Shown: one piece after another, positions 12,195 through 23,867 of the stretch | Layout: every line of letters begins with the position of its first letter | How positions within the stretch are numbered: position 1 is the first letter of the stretch | Assembly (NCBI RefSeq): GCF_029873635.1 | Contig: NC_080423.1 | Span: forward strand, 107,803,988 to 107,867,987 | Direction: 5' to 3' | DNA from: Malania oleifera | Lineage: Eukaryota > Streptophyta > Magnoliopsida > Santalales > Ximeniaceae | DNA: 64,000 bases | Program-made: the position numbers and the translations under genes | The notes under the pieces: generated by a model | Told to the model about the DNA's origin: nothing | What the model saw: the letters and a program-made list of their open reading frames with translations, nothing else | The model's database searches: none

Positions 12195-13249
12195 GAACCT
12201 AATGACTTATACCTCGTTCCAAAGGTCATCTTGCCACCAAAATTCAAAGTCCCAGATTTGGAAAAATTTGATGGAACCCACTGTCCTCGAACTCACTTGC
12301 GCCTCTATTATCAAAAAATGGCTGCACACACCGATAATGAGAGGTTGATGATGCATTGCTTTCAAGATAGCTTGACTGGAGCGGCTATCAGATGGTACAT
12401 TCAGTAGGATCGAGATCGAATCCGTACTTGGAAAGATCTAGCAAATTCATTTATAGCTCAGTACCGCCATGTGATAGAAATGGCACCTGATCATATGACC
12501 CTGCAAAGCATGCAAATGAAATCTAATGAAACATTCAGAGAATATGCATATAGATGGCGGGACATGTCCATCCAAGTGAGCCCTCCGGTGGAAGATAGGG
12601 AGGATATCTCCCTATTCGCGAATACATTGAAAGATCCCTACTTTGGGCATCTCTTAGGGGAAACCCCCCATGACTTCATGGATATTGTTTCTACCGGAGA
12701 GAGAATCGAAACAACCATCAAAGTTGGAAAAGCCATAAGTAGTGGCGAAGAAACCGGTTCGGACAAGAAATGGACAAATAGGAAGAACGATGATGAAACT
12801 CATATGATTCAAGGGCGACAATACCAAAGAGGTCATAACCAAGGGTTTAGGAGAAATCTTGTTAACCAGATAGTGCATACAGGCACAGGGTCTCAGTTTG
12901 TTCCCTATGGGCCTATGCTACACAGAAAAATTTTCAGACACAGAGATATGGTCCTAATAGGGTGGAACCAATTCCCATGTCCTATTCGGAATTGCTCGCC
13001 CAATTGCTCGAAAGAAGACTCATTTCAACAATCCCTAGAGTAGCCGTACGACACCCCCTACAACAATGGTATGACCTGGATGCTAAGTGCGCGTATCACT
13101 CCAATTCTCAAGGACACACCGTTGATCGTTGTTGGACACTTAAACACAGGGTACATTCGTTGAGGGATGCCAGTTGGTTGGTCTTCGATGATAAGCAGCC
13201 AAGAATCCAGAGTGATCCCCTACCCAATCACGGGGAAAGAAAAGGTTAA
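12195..13249 (+). pseudogene. Ty3/gypsy Tat-type gag fragment, broken
   Basis: Gag supplies the capsid/nucleocapsid of the retrotransposon particle. The frame beginning at 12195 has the retrotransposon-gag core (PDLEKFDGT near the start; the WYIQ and FREYAYRWRD regions). From about 12960, in a different frame, comes SYSELLAQLL followed by the cysteine/histidine segment CAYHSNSQGHTVDRCWTLKH and PLPNHG, typical of Tat/Ogre-lineage gag ends. Breaks visible: an in-frame TAG at 12405-12407, a frame change between about 12880 and 12960, and loss of everything upstream of the capsid region. Protease, RT, RNase H and integrase are absent, so the copy is dead. The LTR end abuts it directly at 12194. 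Family call is confident; lineage is from pattern memory. Confidence 0.85.
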
Positions 13250-13368
13250 TATGTTGTATGAAGGTCTAGGAGCCAAGGTCAGGCAAAAGAATATGTCAAG
13301 TTATGGATCCTAGAATTCTCGTAAGGAGCCTAAATGGAGCAAAAGTACACAAGGGACAAGTTTTTGAT
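13250..13368 (+). other. short gag to 3'-region junction
   Basis: After the TAA following the gag C-terminus the sequence stays gag-pol-like for about 100 bp, then joins the conserved internal 3' region at 'tctagtttgtttcat'. The whole pol region is deleted at this junction. Confidence 0.45.
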
Positions 13369-15769
13369 TATCTAGTTTGTTTCATTTTAACTCCCTATCT
13401 TCTGCCAGTCTGTCGACACTATTGTCTCGAAAAATTTCCCTTTCATCAATAAATTGAATTATGCATTTTCTCATATCACTTGTGTCATGAGTTCAGTTGA
13501 CCAAAAATTTGTTTGCTGATGTTTCTTGTAAAGATAAGGAAAATGATAATACCAATATTCATAAGCCAGAAAGTGATGTTAATTTTGAAAACCAAACACG
13601 GGAGGTGGAATCAGAAGAAGATAAAACAATTTTCCTCACCCTTTGAAGACAGATGTTGTGAAAGAAATAAAGAATCTCGAAGGAATTCAGTAAAATATAT
13701 GTGCTGTGCTAAGAATTTCAAGTCAATTCACTATCCATGTTTTGATAAAATGATAGATGGCCATCTTTGGCCGACCAGTTATCCCTAAAAAGAACCAAAT
13801 ATTGATTTACCAATTGTTAACCAAGTTGAGCCTGAATGTTAAACTAGTCTTTTCTTAAAATCCAGTTCACCAAAAAGTTAACCTGGGTTGGGTCTCCTAG
13901 CATTTGGCAAGTCATATGAGACAACAATGAGCTATCCAAATGATGGCAGGCCATTTTTCTGCTACCCAAAAGAAATTCAAAGAAGAAATCTCTTGCAAGC
14001 CCTTTTGAGCCTGAAAAGTTCATTTATTGATTAACCCGTCAAAGGATCACACCCCACACTGGGGCAGTTTAAAAGAAATCAGTCCCAAAGGATGTCCAAA
14101 TAAAATGCTAAAAAAGTCCTTCACAAAAGGAAGAGCAAAAGTGCAGTAAAAAAGAATATGCAGGGAAGAGAAAGAAGAAGAAAAAAGGAAAGAAAGAAAA
14201 ATATGGGACATGCTACATATGTGATCTTTGACCAAATTACCCTTGATGAAATCGATAAATTTTGGGCCTTATTTAAATCTTTCTTTCTTTAACCTAACCC
14301 CCCAGCCTACATTACGGTCCAAATGAAGTCCTGACCAGATTGGTATACATTGTTGTTTCTAATGATTTGTCAGACTCAATGACGAGTCTGAACTACGTAA
14401 TGACCTGATCCTGAAAAGGTACGTAGGCAGCTTGTTTAAATAACAAGTTCGGTCAACATCTTGCAAAACGTCTCAACTCGAACTAAGGGCATAAAACATT
14501 ATTTGGGGTGGTATTTTTTAGCCTTAGTTTCCTTTTTATTCTGAAAACCTGTATCCCTCAGCCTACGTTTCATCCCGAGTCTTAAAGACCATCTTGAGAT
14601 CAAATAATGAGTTGAACTTGACTAAACTAAAGGCAACGTTTAAATACGTGAAATTTCTAATGGTTTCACAGCAGGATGAAACAAAAGAAGAGAGATGGCC
14701 ATCGATAAAGTTGGGACAGTTGAAGAAAAGATCAGTCATTCAGTTTGGTAAATTAACATCAGTATCATATGGCTTTTGAATACTGGTATGAATTTTTCTT
14801 GTAATAGCATTGGAACATGGTAAAACATCTATTTTTGGGTGGTTGACCTTTTGATTTCACAAGTTGATGTCATAATTGCATAATCATTCCTCATTTCAAA
14901 AAAAGGGGGGGGGGGGATGGATAGTCAAAGAGTTTCGGAACCACTAGTGTGCTTCTTATAGAGGAGGTCCCCGTTGAGGAAATACAATGCACATAGAATC
15001 AGTCGATTTAACTGGGGCAAATATCATGTCAGGCTTTGGAGATCTGCTTATTCAAGAAGAATCTAACAACCAGGCCAAGATCAGTGGCAGATAAACTCAT
15101 CTGGGGCAAGTTTTGATTTGAGTTTCAGTGGGACTTATTCAAGCACCTTCTTATCAGATTGGATGAATAGGAAAACAGGGCCAAGAGCAGTTATAAATCC
15201 ATTCAACTGGGAAGATTCTGTGATGGAGTTTCATTTGAGCCAAGTTGACCACCTCCATTAAGAAAATTGGTTCAAGATCAGTTATGAATCCATTCAGCTG
15301 GGACAAGTTTCGAGGGAACCAGGTCAGAGGCAATATAGTCAAGATTAGAGATTGATCGGTTGATTATAAACACACTGGAAAAAGAAAGTTCATGCATCGT
15401 CATGCATTACATAGAAAAGTGCATACATATTATATCATGCAACATGCCTGCATATCCCCATGTTCTGGTGTCATATCAAACACCTTGCATGCATGCATCC
15501 CCACATTGCATCATTCATTCACACCTGTCTTGTCATCCTTGTCTAAACAATCCATGTTTCATATAAAAAAAAAAAAAGGAAAAAGAAGAAAAAAGGGGTT
15601 GGGGCAACTGGCCCAGGTACCAATCGATCCATCTACCCTGAGACTGGGGCAACTGGCCCAGGTCTTATTTAAGTCTTTCGCTTCCAAACTGGGGTAATCG
15701 ACCCTAGTCCAAATTTTAGCATTCATTTTGAAGCTGGGGCATCTGCCTTCAGGACCAAATTAGGTCGCA

Positions 15770-16082
15770 TGACTCTTGGGATCCTACAGTTAAGCAATCA
15801 TTATACTCTTGGTATCCTATACTCGAGCATTCATCGTCAATTCAAAATTTCATCTGGCTCTCGGTATCCTATACCTGAGCATTCAATCATCAATTCGAAA
15901 CTTCGTCTTGCTTTTGGGATCCTATACCTGAGCATTCATCATCAAATTGACAATTCATCTAGCTCTTGGTATCCTATACCCAAGTATTCATCATCAATTC
16001 GAAAACTCATCTTGCGAACCGGGATTCTACACCCGAGTCATCATTAACCCTCGGTCCAAAATTCCCATCAAATAGTCATCAG
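15770..16082 (+). repeat. degenerate ~60 bp hairpin-core repeats (copy 2)
   Basis: Diverged units with cores such as CTCGGTATCCTATACCTGAG and CTTGGTATCCTATACCCAAG followed by 'cattcatcatcaattc' words. Both arms change together in several units (CTTGGT with ACCCAAG allows pairing across the conserved ATCCTATA loop). Counterpart of 3340-3600. Confidence 0.65.
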
Positions 16083-17110
16083 TCTCATAGAATCCTACAT
16101 CTGAGAAGTCCTCGAGATCCTACACTCGAGCAATCAACAGACTCTTAGAATCCTACATGAAAGAAGTCATCAAGATCCTACACTCGAGCAATCAACAGAC
16201 TCTCAGAATCCTACATTTGAGAAGTCCTCGAGATCCTACACTCGAGCTATCAGGAGACTCTCGGAATCCTACATCTGAGAAGTCCTCGAGATCCTACACT
16301 CGAGCAATCAGAAAACTCTCAGAATCCTACACCTGAGAAGTCCTCGAGATCCTACACTCGAGCAATCAACAGACTCTCAGAATCCTACATCTGAGAAGCC
16401 CTCGAGATCCTACACTCGAGCAATCAACAGACTCTTAGAATCCTACATCTAAGAAGGCCTCAAGATCCTACACTTGAGCAATCATTATACTCTCGGAATC
16501 CTATACCTGAGAAGTCCTCGAGATCCTACACTCGAGCAATTGGCAAACTCTCAGAATCCTACATCTGAGAAGTCCTCGAGATCATACACTCGAGCAATCA
16601 GAAAACTCTCAGAATCCTACATCTAAGAAAGTCCTCAAGATCCTACACTCGAGCAATCAGGAGACTCTCGGAATCCTACATCTGAGAAGTTCTCGAGATC
16701 CTATACTCAACTAATCAACAGACTCTCAGAATCCTATATCTAAGAAGTCCTCGAGATCCTACACTCGAACAATCAGCAAACTCTCAAAATCCTACATCTA
16801 AGAAGGCCTCGAGATCCTACACTTGAGCAATCATTATACTCTCGGAATCCTACATCTGAGAAGTCCTCGAGATCAAACACTCAAGCAATCAACAAACTCT
16901 CAGAATCCTACATCTGAGAAGTCCTCGAGATCCTACACTCGAGCAATCAACAGACTCTCAGAATCCTACATCTGAGAAGTCCTCGAGATCCTACACTCGA
17001 ACAATCAACAGGCTCTCAGAATCCTACATCTGAGAAGTCCTCGAGATCCTATACTCAAGCAACAATCAAACTCTCAGAATCCTACATCTGGGCAGCCCTT
17101 GAGATCCTAC
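16083..17110 (+). repeat. 58 bp tandem array, each unit two hairpins (~18 units)
   Basis: Each 58 bp unit is two related 29 bp halves. Half A is CTCAGA-ATCCTACA-TCTGAG followed by AAGTC; half B is CTCGAG-ATCCTACA-CTCGAG followed by CAATCA. Both halves share the eight-base loop and differ in the arms, which remain complementary. Several single copies show paired changes: CTTAGA/TCTAAG at 16434-16453 and CTCAAG/CTTGAG at 16459-16478. Some copies do not pair (for example CTCAAA/TCTAAG near 16791-16810). The same array type recurs at 57275-58610. Confidence 0.9.
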
Positions 17111-17129
17111 ACTTGATGCACATTATCTT

Positions 17130-17860
17130 CATATTTCGGCGCTCGAGTTCCTACACCCGATGCACACCATCCATGAACTATAGCTCGGGTTCCTACACCC
17201 GGTGCGAGTCACCCTCCATGCACTATAGCTCGGGTTCCTACACCCGGTGCGAGTCACCCTCTGTGAACTATAGCTCGGGTTCCTACACTCGGTGCAAGTC
17301 ACTGTCCATGCACTACAGCTCGGGTTCCTACACCCTGTGCGAGTCACCCTCCGTGAACTATAGCTCGGGTTCCTACACCCGGTGCGAGTCACCCTTCGTG
17401 AACTATAGCTCGGGTTCCTACACTCGGTGCGAGTCACCGTCCATGCACTATAGCTCGGGTTCCTACACCCGGTGCGAGTCACCCTCCGTGAACTATAGCA
17501 CGGGTTCCTACACCCGGTGCAAGTCACCCTTCATGCACTATAGCTCGGGTTCCTACACCCGATGCGGGTCACCCTCCGTGCACTATTGCTCGGGTTCCTA
17601 CACCCGGTGCAAGTCACCCTTTATGAACTATAGCTCGAGTTTCTACACTCGATGCGAGCACCCTCCGTGAACTATAGCACGAGTTCCTACACCCGGTGCG
17701 AGTCACCCTCCGTGAACTATAGCTCGGGTTTCTACACCCGATGCGTGTCACCCTCCGTGAACTATAGCACGGGTTCCAACACTCGGTGTGAGTCACCCTT
17801 CGTGCACTGTAACTTGGGTTCCTACACCCGGTGCAAGTCCCCATCTGTGAATTATAGCTC
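17130..17860 (+). repeat. 45 bp tandem array (~16 units, copy 2)
   Basis: Same 45 bp unit family as 3600-4990, with mostly GTGCGAGTCACC variants. It produces a 185-residue plus-strand frame and a 132-residue minus-strand frame simultaneously. That double openness follows from a stop-free unit whose length is a multiple of three. Confidence 0.9.
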
Positions 17861-18146
17861 GGATTCCTACATTGGAAGCAAGTCATCATTGTCTCCCATG
17901 GTTGGATCATCGTATTCCTACGACTCGGATTCTTACATTCGCAGCAAGCCCTCCTTGTGTACCTCAACTTGGATACTTACATTCAGTGCAAATCGTCTCT
18001 TGTTGGTAGAAATAAACAACTCTTGATTAACCTGAAAAGCCATAGAGAGTTGAATGGCTTGGCTAAAATAGGTGTCGTTTATCTTTGCAGGCTTGTTGCT
18101 ACAAAAAACATAGGAGAGTTCCTACCGTTGTATTGAAGTAACTAAG

Positions 18147-18164
18147 CCTACAAAGAGCGGCAGC
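18147..18164 (+). promoter_or_regulatory. polypurine tract (copy 2)
   Basis: CCTACAAAGAGCGGCAGC directly before the LTR start TGTAGACACC at 18165. Confidence 0.7.
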
Positions 18165-18245
18165 TGTAGACACCCTATTTTTGCCCTAACCAAATAGAAC
18201 AAGGGGTCCCCTCTTATTTTTTTCATTATTATTATTATTACCTTA

Positions 18246-18287
<42 letters not shown>

Positions 18288-18363
18288 TTCATTATTACTT
18301 TCTTATAATTATTTTTATTTATTACCAGTAGTATTATTAGTATTACTTTACTATTATTAGATA

Positions 18364-18410
<47 letters not shown>

Positions 18411-18418
18411 TTTATCAC

Positions 18419-18452
<34 letters not shown>

Positions 18453-18700
18453 TTATTATTGTCATTATTTTTAGTATTTTTTACTATTACTATTAGTATT
18501 ATTATTATTATTTTACTGATAGTGTCTTTATTATAATTATTTATTATTATTATTATTATTATTACCTTATTGATCCTTATATTATTATAATAATAATAAT
18601 AATCATTATTACTATTTTCATTATTACCATAATACTAAAAGCATAAAAGGAAAAATAAAATCAAAAAGGAAGTTTTTTTTAGGGTTTACAGAATATTTTT

Positions 18701-18707
18701 TATATAA
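18701..18707 (+). promoter_or_regulatory. TATA box of interrupted 3' LTR
   Basis: TATATAA followed by GGGGGGCACAGCC; identical in context to 21594-21600. Confidence 0.6.
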
Positions 18708-18744
18708 GGGGGGCACAGCCAAGCCAAAAAAAAAAAAAGCACAG

Positions 18745-19700
18745 ACCAAAGAAAAAAGAAACCTTACCTTGCAGTCTCGTGCTACAACAATGGAGTCATC
18801 GGCGTTTGTGCAGTCAACTAGATGAAACCAATCGAGCAGCGATTTCTTATCCGATCAATGTGAAAATTTACGAGGTCTTTTCTAACCCTTTCATCTTAAT
18901 TGCCACCGTTCAGATTCTTCTTTTGAATTTTTCCCCTTTGTGTTAATTTCTTGCACAGCCGTATCACCGCTGCAGCAGTGGAGTCATTAGCGTCTGCGCA
19001 TCCAACTGCACGAAGCCAATCGAGCGGTGATTTCTTGTCCGATCAATGCGAAATTTTACGAGATCCTTTCTAACCCTTTCTTCTTAATTTTCACCATTCA
19101 GATTCTTCTTTTTAGTTTTCCCCCTTTGTGTTAATTTCTTGCACAGCTGTATCACCGCCGCAGCAGTGGAGTCATCGGCGTCTACGCGTTCAACTAGACA
19201 AAGCCAATCGAACAGTGATTTCTTATCCGATCAATGTGAAAATTTACGAGGTCATTTCTGACTCTTTCATCTCAATTTTCACTGTTTGGATTCATCTTTT
19301 GAGTTTTCCCCCTTTGTGTTAATTTCTTACACAGCTGTATCACCACTGCAGCAGTGGAGTCATCGGCGTCTGTGCATTCAAATAGACGAAGCCAATCGAG
19401 CGGCGATTTCTTATCCGATCAATGCGAAATTTTACCAGGCCATTTCTGACCCTTTCATCTTATTTTTCACTATTCAGATTATTATTTTGAGTTTTACAAC
19501 TTCATTTTAATTTACTGCACACCCGTCTCACCGCCGCAGCAGTGGAATCATCGGCATCTGCGCATTCAACTAGATGAAGCCAATCGAGTGGCGATTTCTT
19601 ATCTGATTGATCTGAAACCTTACTCGGTTGTTTCTAACTCTCCCTTGTTAATATTTACTGGTTTGATTAATTTCTTTGAGCTTCGTAATTTTATCTTCAT
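18745..19700 (+). repeat. 188 bp tandem repeat in LTR leader (5 units)
   Basis: Anchor words GAGTCAT/GAATCAT occur at 18793, 18981, 19169, 19357 and 19545, exactly 188 bp apart. Each unit holds a GC-rich part of about 100 bp (CAGCAGTGGAGTCATCGGCG onward) and a T-rich part of about 85 bp that ends TTAATTTCTTGCACAG. The T-rich parts resemble short introns, often starting GAG/GTCTTT or GAG/GTCATTT, but the second unit has AT instead of GT at that place. No continuous reading frame spans the units. Confidence 0.85.
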
Positions 19701-20677
19701 CTCTTGGACAGCTTGTCCATACACCATACACACACACTCAGAAAGCACACACAACACTCACACATATACATAATTATTTTATTGATTAGTGTTAATATAT
19801 ATATATATATATATTCATGTATACACATATATATTTTATATTGACTATATTATTATCGTTATCTGTATTTTATTAGTAATATTGTTATATTGTTATGTAT
19901 ATGATTTATGTGTTTATTTAGCATTTTTAATTAAGGTTGTTATATTATTTCATGTTTATTGTGGTATATTATTCTGAGGTTTTTTATTATTATTATTTAT
20001 TCTAGTATATATTGTGTATTTAGGGCTTAGATTATTACATGTTTTGTTTAATATTTTAATGGTATATTTAGGGTTTTGTTCATCATGTGTTTTATTTAGG
20101 GTGTGATTGGTCTCTCATATTGTTATGATATATTAATGGTAAGGCTTTAAATTATTTCCATAAATATTATTGTATATTTTATCTATTAATTCTAGGGTTT
20201 AAATTGTTTCCCGTAATTTTACTTGTATAATAGTTTCCATTATTGTATATATTGTATGTGTATTATAGGGTTTAATTTTTTTCCACATTGTTATTATATA
20301 TTAATGGTGAGGTTTTAAATTATTTCCATAATTATTATTGTATATTTTATCCATTAATTCTAGGGTTTAAATTGTTTCACATAATTTTACTTGTATAATA
20401 GTTTCCATTGTTGTATATATTACATGTGTGTTATACGATTTAATTTCTTTCCACATTGTTATTGTATATTAATGGTAAGGCTTCAATTATTTCCATAATG
20501 ATTATTGTATATATAGTATATTTATTTTAGGGTTCGAATTGTTTCCATATTATTTTTTTTTTTAGGGATGAATTGTTTCCATATGTGTATATAATGAGAG
20601 TTAATTTTGGGGTTTTGATTATTTCAAAATTGTTATTATTATATTTATAGGATGTTAATATCTTACTATATGCTAGT

Positions 20678-20738
<61 letters not shown>

Positions 20739-21104
20739 GCATGATATATCATTATTATTATTATTCTTGTTATTATTATTATTATTATTATTATGTATTT
20801 TTTTTATTTTTTATTTCATGTATTTATGATATTTTTGATATCGTTGCTTGCATTAAATGTTTATATTTAGTATTATACATTGTATTATTATTGGTATTTT
20901 AGTGCACATTATCAGGTGTAGTATTTTAGCTTATTATTACGTCCACTATTATTATGTTTACTATTATTATGTTTCTTATTATATTATGTGTTTAGTATGT
21001 TGTAGACACCCTATTTTTTCCCTAACCAAATAGAACAAGGGGTCCCCTCTTATTTTTTTTTCATTATTATTATTATTACCTTATTTTTATTATTATTATT
21101 ATTA

Positions 21105-21137
<33 letters not shown>

Positions 21138-21283
21138 TTTCTTATAATTATTTTTATTTATTATTATTTATTATCAGTAGTATTATTAGTATTACTTTAC
21201 TATTATTATTTTAGATATATTTATTATTATTATTATTATTATTTTTATCACTTTTATTGTTGTTATTATTTTTATCATTTTTA

Positions 21284-21330
<47 letters not shown>

Positions 21331-21371
21331 TTATTGTCATTATTTTTAGTATTTTTTACTATTACTATTAG

Positions 21372-21409
<38 letters not shown>

Positions 21410-21593
21410 TTTTACTGATAGTATCTTTATTATAATTATTTATTTTTATTATTATTATTATTACCTTATTGATCCTTATATTATTATAATTATTATTATT
21501 ACTATTTTCATTATTACCATAATAGTAAAAGCAGAAAAAGAAAAATAAAATCAAAAAGGAAGTCTTTTTTTACGGTTTACAGAATTTTTTTTT

Positions 21594-21600
21594 TATATAA
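21594..21600 (+). promoter_or_regulatory. TATA box of nested element 5' LTR
   Basis: TATATAA followed by GGGGGGCACAGCC. A transcript from here would run into the inverted arms at 24242-35457. Confidence 0.6.
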
Positions 21601-21639
21601 GGGGGGCACAGCCAAGCCAAAGAGAGGAAGCACCGACAA

Positions 21640-22410
21640 AAGAAAAGGAGAAACCTTACCTTGCAGTCTCGTGCCGTAGCAATGGAGTCATTGGTGTTTG
21701 CGTAGTGAACTAGATGAAACCAATCGAGCAGTGATTTCTTATCCAATCAATGCGAAACTTTACAAGGTCTTTTCTAACCCTTTCATCTTAATTGTCACCG
21801 TTCAGATCCTTCTTTTGAGTTTTCTCTCTTTGTGTTAATTTCTTGCACAACCGTATCACCGCCGCAGCAGTGGAGTTATCGGCGCCTGCGCATCTAACTG
21901 GACGAAGCCAATCGAGCGACGATTTCTTGTCCGATCAATGCGAAATTTTACGAGGTCATTTCTAACTCTTTCTTCTTAATTTTCACCATTCAGATTCTTT
22001 TTTTGAGTTTTCCCCCTTTGTGTTAATTTCTTGCACAGCCGTATCACCGCCGCAGCAGTGGAGTCATCGGCGTCTGCGCATTCAACTGGACGAAGCCAAT
22101 TGAGCGGCGATTTCTTATCCGATCAATGCGAAATTTTACCAGGTTGTTTCTAATCCTTTCGTCTTAATTTTCACCATTCAGATTATTATTTTGAGTTTTA
22201 CAACTTCATTTTAAGTTATTGTACAGCCGTCTCACCGCCACAGCAGTGGAATCGTCCGCGTCTGCGCATTCAACTAGATGAAGCCAATCGATCAGCGATT
22301 GCTTATCTGATCGATCTGAAACCTTACTCGGTTGTTTCTGACTCTCCCTTGTTAATATTTACTGGTTGGATTAATTTCTTTGAGTTTCGTAATTTTATCT
22401 TCATCTCTTG
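21640..22410 (+). repeat. 188 bp tandem repeat in LTR leader (4 units)
   Basis: Anchors at 21685, 21873, 22061 and 22249, again exactly 188 bp apart. Unit structure as in 18745-19700, one unit fewer, so copy number varies between LTRs of the same subfamily. Confidence 0.85.
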
Positions 22411-23867
22411 GACAGCTTGCCCACACACAGCAAGCACCCACTTGCACGTATTCATTGGTATTTTATTTCTTGTATATACTTACTGTGTTGTATTAAATTA
22501 TTGTGGTAGGTTTTGTTTGTTTTGCTTTAGTATTTAAGGTTTAAATGTGTGTTATATCTGTGTATGAATTAAATGAATAATACTCGTAAGATTTTCAGTG
22601 GCTGTGTATATTAAATAATTAATAATGTTCTTGTAGAATTTTGAATGTCATAATATTTGTTTTTATAGTTAATATTCATATTTATATTATTGTAAAGTTT
22701 TTATTATAGAAATTTGTTTAAAGTTCAGATTTTTACTGCATATATAGTATTTTTGTAAGATTTCTAATGCTTGTTTAGTTGATATTCATGCTTTTGTTTT
22801 GAATGCACATGTTATTTAATCGTGATTGTTATTATTGTAAAATTGTTATGGTTAAAACTTATTAGTTAATATTCAATTTTAAATTTTTGTTGTATCCATT
22901 GTAAATGTTAAATGATGTATTATCAAGGTAGGGTTTTTACATATTTAGTAGTAAGGTAATATTACATATTTAGTAAATTAGGATCTTAAGCTTGGTGTTT
23001 TATTGATATTATATGTAAATTAATAATTTTAGTTACATGTATATCACATATTAGCGTATTGGTAAATATTACATATTTAGCATTTTTGTATTTTTTTTAT
23101 ATTATATATTTAGTGATTTAGGGTTTAATAGATATTATATATTTAGTAAATTAGCATTTTAATCACATGTTTAGCATCAATTATTTTTTAGTATATTAAT
23201 ATAGTTAGTATTAATTATTAGTATCTTGGTATATTTAGTATTAACTATTTTTAGTATATTAATATATTTAGTATCTTAATATATTGAGTAGTAATTATTC
23301 TTAGTATATTAATATATCTAGTGCTACCTATTTCTAGTGTCTGAATATATTTAACATTAACTATCTTTAATATATTAATAAACTTAGTATCTTAACATAT
23401 GTAGTATCAACTATTTTTAGTATATTAATATATCTAGTATTATTATTCATTTTTAAATGTTAAGTATTACGTATATTTAGTGTATTAATATTTCATTACT
23501 TACTATAGTATTTTTCAGTATATATATAGAGTCATGTATTCTATTATTAATTTTTTTTTTTTTTTAGTATTTTAGCCTTACTTATTAGAGTATTAATATT
23601 TATCATTATTTTTATCGTGATTATTATTTTTGTTTATATCATAATTATGCTATTTTTACTATTATATATTTGTATTAATTTAATATTTTTTATTTTTATT
23701 ATTTATTTTCTTAACTTTATGATTTTTTATCCCTACGATTTTAATGCAGGGGTATGAGCCTTCGGGCTTCACGTACCTTAAGCTCTGAGGGAATATATAT
23801 GTATATATTTATTTATTTATTTATTTATTTATTTATTTTTCATATGTATTTATAAATTCATAAAAAT

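Larger units (their letters stand above)
13369..18164 (+). mobile_element. Tat/Ogre-like element, internal 3' region (copy 2)
   Basis: Collinear with 971-5167. It includes a residual acidic coding stretch (ENQTREVESEEDKTIF near 13590-13640) that ends at TGA, the GGTACGTAGGCA hairpin module (about 14417-14450), the 'aactggggca' phrases, 60 bp repeats (15770-16080), a 58 bp array (16083-17110), a 45 bp array (17130-17860), and a polypurine tract at 18147-18164 next to the LTR start at 18165. Copy 1 lacks the 58 bp array, so the 3' arrays differ between neighbouring copies. Nothing else coding is visible. Confidence 0.75.
18165..21000 (+). mobile_element. 3' LTR of copy 2, 5' part (interrupted; continues at 35747)
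   Basis: Begins TGTAGACACCC, has (ATT)n-rich U3, a TATATAA box at 18701-18707, a leader made of five 188 bp units, and AT-rich sequence that stops at 21000. The missing tail is found after the nested element, from 35747 to 36219. The pentanucleotide TATGT lies at 20996-21000 and again at 35742-35746. Reassembled length is about 3.3 kb. Confidence 0.8.

Noticed and set aside
5168..12199. The interrupted LTR as a second solo LTR with its own target duplication
   Set aside because: Flanks ACAGA (5163-5167) and GAACC (12195-12199) do not match; internal regions lie on both sides, so it is a shared LTR between two tandem copies.
16083..17110. CRISPR array
   Set aside because: Regular units and short palindromes mimic one, but spacers are not unique, the genome is a plant's, and the array sits at a retrotransposon 3' end.
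17113..17670. 185-residue frame as a secreted Ser/Tyr/Cys repeat protein
   Set aside because: Same satellite explanation; no signal peptide, and the minus strand is equally open.
21192..21554. Isoleucine/asparagine-rich frames from (ATT)n tracts, here and at 6159-6543, 18122-18418, 20527-20742 and 59109-59420
   Set aside because: Pure trinucleotide-repeat translations with no gene signals.
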